The position numbers were made by a program, and so were the translations under genes. The notes beneath the pieces are model-generated. The model was not told where the DNA came from, made no database searches, and worked only from the letters and a program-made list of their open reading frames with translations. This document shows positions 4,822 through 7,219 of a stretch of 7,219 nucleotides of DNA, in pieces (positions within the stretch are counted from its first letter, which is position 1; every line of letters begins with the position of its first letter). Where the stretch lies: NCBI GenBank assembly GCA_029005335.1, contig JAQXFT010000007.1, positions 1 through 7,219 on the forward strand, written 5' to 3'. This DNA is from Oscillospiraceae bacterium (lineage in GTDB: Bacteria > Bacillota > Clostridia > Oscillospirales > Ruminococcaceae).

Positions 4822-7219
4822 TTATTTCCAGAAAGCTACCATTTTTTCAAGCTCATAGCAGAGAGCAGGGTAGTCATTTTCCGGGAATGTGAAATTAAAT
4901 ATCTGAATACCGTTTATTACAACGGCACATATCATTGAAAAAGCCATGAATTTGCGTACAAAATCCTTTTTTGTTTCATCTTTTGTTTTTGAATACAGGA
5001 AGAAGAGTATCGCATAAGCACCTATTATAATCTGCCATGAAAAGTCAGATGTATATCTTATAGCGTATCCGCTTTCCCATATAGAGCAGATTATTACTAA
5101 CGGCATAATTACACAGGGAAGCCCTGTAAGAAGTATGCTTCTGATTTTTGATTTTCTGTCCGGAAGCTTATTAAGAGCTTTTATGCTGAAAAGATATGCA
5201 AATACAGGGAGTGCGAGGAAGAATATTCCTGAAGTGTTTCCGAAATCCGAGAAATAATATCCGTTTGCCTCCATTTTTGAGAATGGAGTTGTTATGAATG
5301 GATATTCCGGAGAGAATGCCGGAACTGCAAAAAGATAGTTAAACAGTCCTATTAAAACGAATATTGTATGATACTGGGAATGGGTGAAATCGTTTATAGT
5401 GAGAGAATACTGTATTCCGAAATCAAGCGGAGACCCGAATCTTATGTAATTATACCACATCTGGAATCCTCCGAGAATTACAAAGGGTACTAATGCACAT
5501 ATAAGAAATGCAGTTTTCTTTATGGGTTTTGCGACAGCTTCACCGTCCTTATTCAATATGATATTATCTTTCTTAAAGAAGCCGTATGCAATGTATATAC
5601 ACGCACATATGCAGTATACAGCAAGTGTAGGTCTGCACAATACAGCTGTTGCGAGGAAAAGTGATGAAAGAGCTGTTTTCACGTATGAAAGCTTTCCTCT
5701 GCTTATGACATTTGAAGAAAGCAGGAAGTATGCACCGATAGCTACAAACATAAATCCTGATGACATTGAAATTTCGTAGAATATATTTCTTCCGACACTG
5801 AACCATATTCCGCTTGCGGACATTATTATTATATGTCCGGCTATGGCGATACCTGCCGGAGTATCCCTGAACCATTTTTTCAGGAACTGGGAATATGTCA
5901 TTGTAAGGAATATCATACCTATTATACTGAATACCATTATGGAGAGGTTTGTAGAGCAGTAATAGCCTGTAATAAGGTGATATGGGAGATATACGAGAAG
6001 TACGGGAGCTATTCCGTAATATGAATAGTATTTTCCGTTATAATAGAGGTGGTCCCATGCGAAGCTTCCCTTGCTGTCATTTCTCTGACTCCAGTCATAA
6101 GGGTTGTCAATTTCGGAAATAATTTCATCAGGTTCATTAAGAAGCGATACCTGACCTTTTTCGAAGGCATCAACAAGCTCCTGAGTAATCTGGTTGCCGT
6201 GGTTTAATTTCAGATGGTCTTTCATGGTGACATTTCTTCCGAGTTCACGGTTTACTACGAGTACGGCAAGTACACAGCATATAATTGTTACACTGCCGAA
6301 GAAAATTCCGCAAAGATGCTTTTTTTCGCAGAACGGAGCTTTAAAGGCATTCAGATTGCATATGCAGTATGCAATTATTGAAAGCACTGCTATAATTCCG
6401 ATTCTTATATAGGATATTTCAAATGGTATATCCTCATTGAGAGTAAGGCTTTTCAGTATAAATTCATCGCTGTCATTATATCCGGTAAATTTTATTCTGA
6501 ATCTTGAGACATTTCCTGAGAAGGCACAGGGAATATACTCAGAGTTTTCCTGACCTTTTATTATATCTGTTTTTGCTATATCGTATCTGTAGTCACGGCT
6601 TGTTTCATCGGAAATATCAATAACGGTTTTAACGTGTTCTGTATGCTTTAAGTATTCTATTTCGGCATGAATAGTACCGATTCTGGTATTAAGTTCCGGA
6701 AAAGTTATTACAGCTTCATTTTTACCTTTCATATGTATGGTATTTTTTTCCGTATCGATATCCGCCTTACCGATTTCGACGGCACAGTCGCTGAATTTCA
6801 TTGTTGTTTTTTCATAGTCTCCGAACCATATATGATATGCCGGAAAATTGAATACAGTAACTTCGAGTATGGACAGTATGGCAAAGGTTCTGGCACAGAA
6901 TTTCAGAAGATTTTTTCCGCAGGTATGGTAAAGGCACATGAGAATATATTCTGAAACGAGTGTTACTGCCATAAGAATGAAAATTTTTTGGTATGGTGTA
7001 TCTGATATGCTGAGGATTATGTTTGTAAGTATGCCGGTCAGCATCAATATACTTCCGGCACTTAGAGGAATAAGTGAAATCAGTTTTCGTTTTTTAGGCT
7101 TTGGTTTATCATCATTTTGATTATCTTCATCGCTTTCAGGCGGAATTATTTCTGTAACTTCCGGAGGCTCAGGCTTTTTCGTAGATTTTATAACTATTAT
7201 TGATGATACAACAGTTAAA
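4822..7219 (-). CDS. Large polytopic membrane protein, probable GT-C-type glycosyltransferase (5' end beyond window)
   Basis: A frame of 798 visible codons ends with TAA at 4822-4824 and stays open to the right edge. TTG/ATG codons at 7047 and 7044 fall inside a membrane helix (ISLIPLSAGSILMLTGIL), so they are not the true start. The visible N-terminus is a charged Pro/Glu/Asp/Lys-rich linker (about 7080-7185). Two or more helices follow, then a hydrophilic, beta-rich extracytoplasmic segment of about 145 residues (about 6420-6852), then roughly ten hydrophobic helices. The conserved-looking stretch WDHLYYNGKYYSYYG (about 6013-6057), preceded by IDNPYDWSQRND, sits in an outside loop just before a helix, as substrate-binding loops do in GT-C enzymes. 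With the adjacent GtrB-like gene it probably uses a polyprenyl-linked sugar to glycosylate a wall polymer or protein. I do not recognise a named family, so a transporter or flippase-like role is not excluded. Confidence 0.7.
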   Translation of the reverse strand, partial: LTVVSSIIVIKSTKKPEPPEVTEIIPPESDEDNQNDDKPKPKKRKLISLIPLSAGSILMLTGILTNIILSISDTPYQKIFILMAVTLVSEYILMCLYHTCGKNLLKFCARTFAILSILEVTVFNFPAYHIWFGDYEKTTMKFSDCAVEIGKADIDTEKNTIHMKGKNEAVITFPELNTRIGTIHAEIEYLKHTEHVKTVIDISDETSRDYRYDIAKTDIIKGQENSEYIPCAFSGNVSRFRIKFTGYNDSDEFILKSLTLNEDIPFEISYIRIGIIAVLSIIAYCICNLNAFKAPFCEKKHLCGIFFGSVTIICCVLAVLVVNRELGRNVTMKDHLKLNHGNQITQELVDAFEKGQVSLLNEPDEIISEIDNPYDWSQRNDSKGSFAWDHLYYNGKYYSYYGIAPVLLVYLPYHLITGYYCSTNLSIMVFSIIGMIFLTMTYSQFLKKWFRDTPAGIAIAGHIIIMSASGIWFSVGRNIFYEISMSSGFMFVAIGAYFLLSSNVISRGKLSYVKTALSSLFLATAVLCRPTLAVYCICACIYIAYGFFKKDNIILNKDGEAVAKPIKKTAFLICALVPFVILGGFQMWYNYIRFGSPLDFGIQYSLTINDFTHSQYHTIFVLIGLFNYLFAVPAFSPEYPFITTPFSKMEANGYYFSDFGNTSGIFFLALPVFAYLFSIKALNKLPDRKSKIRSILLTGLPCVIMPLVIICSIWESGYAIRYTSDFSWQIIIGAYAILFFLYSKTKDETKKDFVRKFMAFSMICAVVINGIQIFNFTFPENDYPALCYELEKMVAFWK

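Noticed and set aside
4687..4938. Open frame on the + strand across the glycosyltransferase start
   Set aside because: It is antisense to two well-supported genes, has no ribosome binding site, and encodes no recognisable protein.
7042..7047. TTG/ATG pair as the real start of the large membrane protein
   Set aside because: It falls in the middle of a hydrophobic helix, and the frame remains open with protein-like sequence to the window edge.

Overview
The window looks like a piece of a low-to-medium GC Gram-positive genome, most likely a gut or rumen Clostridia of the Ruminococcus/Oscillospiraceae type. The evidence is the alaS–HIT gene pair, LPXTG sorting signals, class C sortase sequence, a Cna_B-type pilin ending in LPQTGQLWWP, and a GtrB-type glycosyltransferase. 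The genus is inferred from protein character, not from a marker search.

Left edge (1-562, + strand): the last 68 residues of alanyl-tRNA synthetase are followed after one base by an ORF that begins as a normal HIT-family (histidine triad) protein. After about 50-58 codons this ORF switches in frame to the C-terminal end of a cell-wall-anchored pilin (LPSTGG, membrane helix, KKRMGRK tail). It lacks the HxHxH catalytic triad, and it lacks the signal peptide and body of a pilin. It is either a deletion/recombination scar or a contig-assembly chimera.

Centre (563-3852, + strand): a pilus-type sortase cassette. After a 214-base non-coding leader with a GGGGCG hairpin come a class C sortase (777-1667), a Cna_B/pilin-like LPQTG protein (1664-2725), a second sortase with a long acidic spacer (2722-3375), and a small membrane-anchored BIG_2 Ig-like protein (3387-3794). 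The first three genes overlap by 4 bases at each boundary and the fourth follows closely, so they form one translationally coupled operon. The LPSTGG tail in front of sortase C is probably the remnant of the backbone pilin that normally leads such an operon. The likely division of labour is that sortase C polymerises pilins and the second sortase handles or anchors the LPQTG protein. A strong terminator-like hairpin lies inside the second sortase gene (2757-2797), and a bidirectional terminator closes the operon (3818-3850).

Right side (3850-7219, - strand): a convergent two-gene operon. A large polytopic membrane protein, probably a GT-C-fold glycosyltransferase or relative, runs off the right edge of the window. 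It is followed after 15 bases by a GtrB-like polyprenyl-phosphate glycosyltransferase. Together they suggest lipid-linked sugar made inside the cell and used on the outside for wall polymer or protein glycosylation. No tRNA, rRNA, CRISPR array, IS element or transposase was seen.
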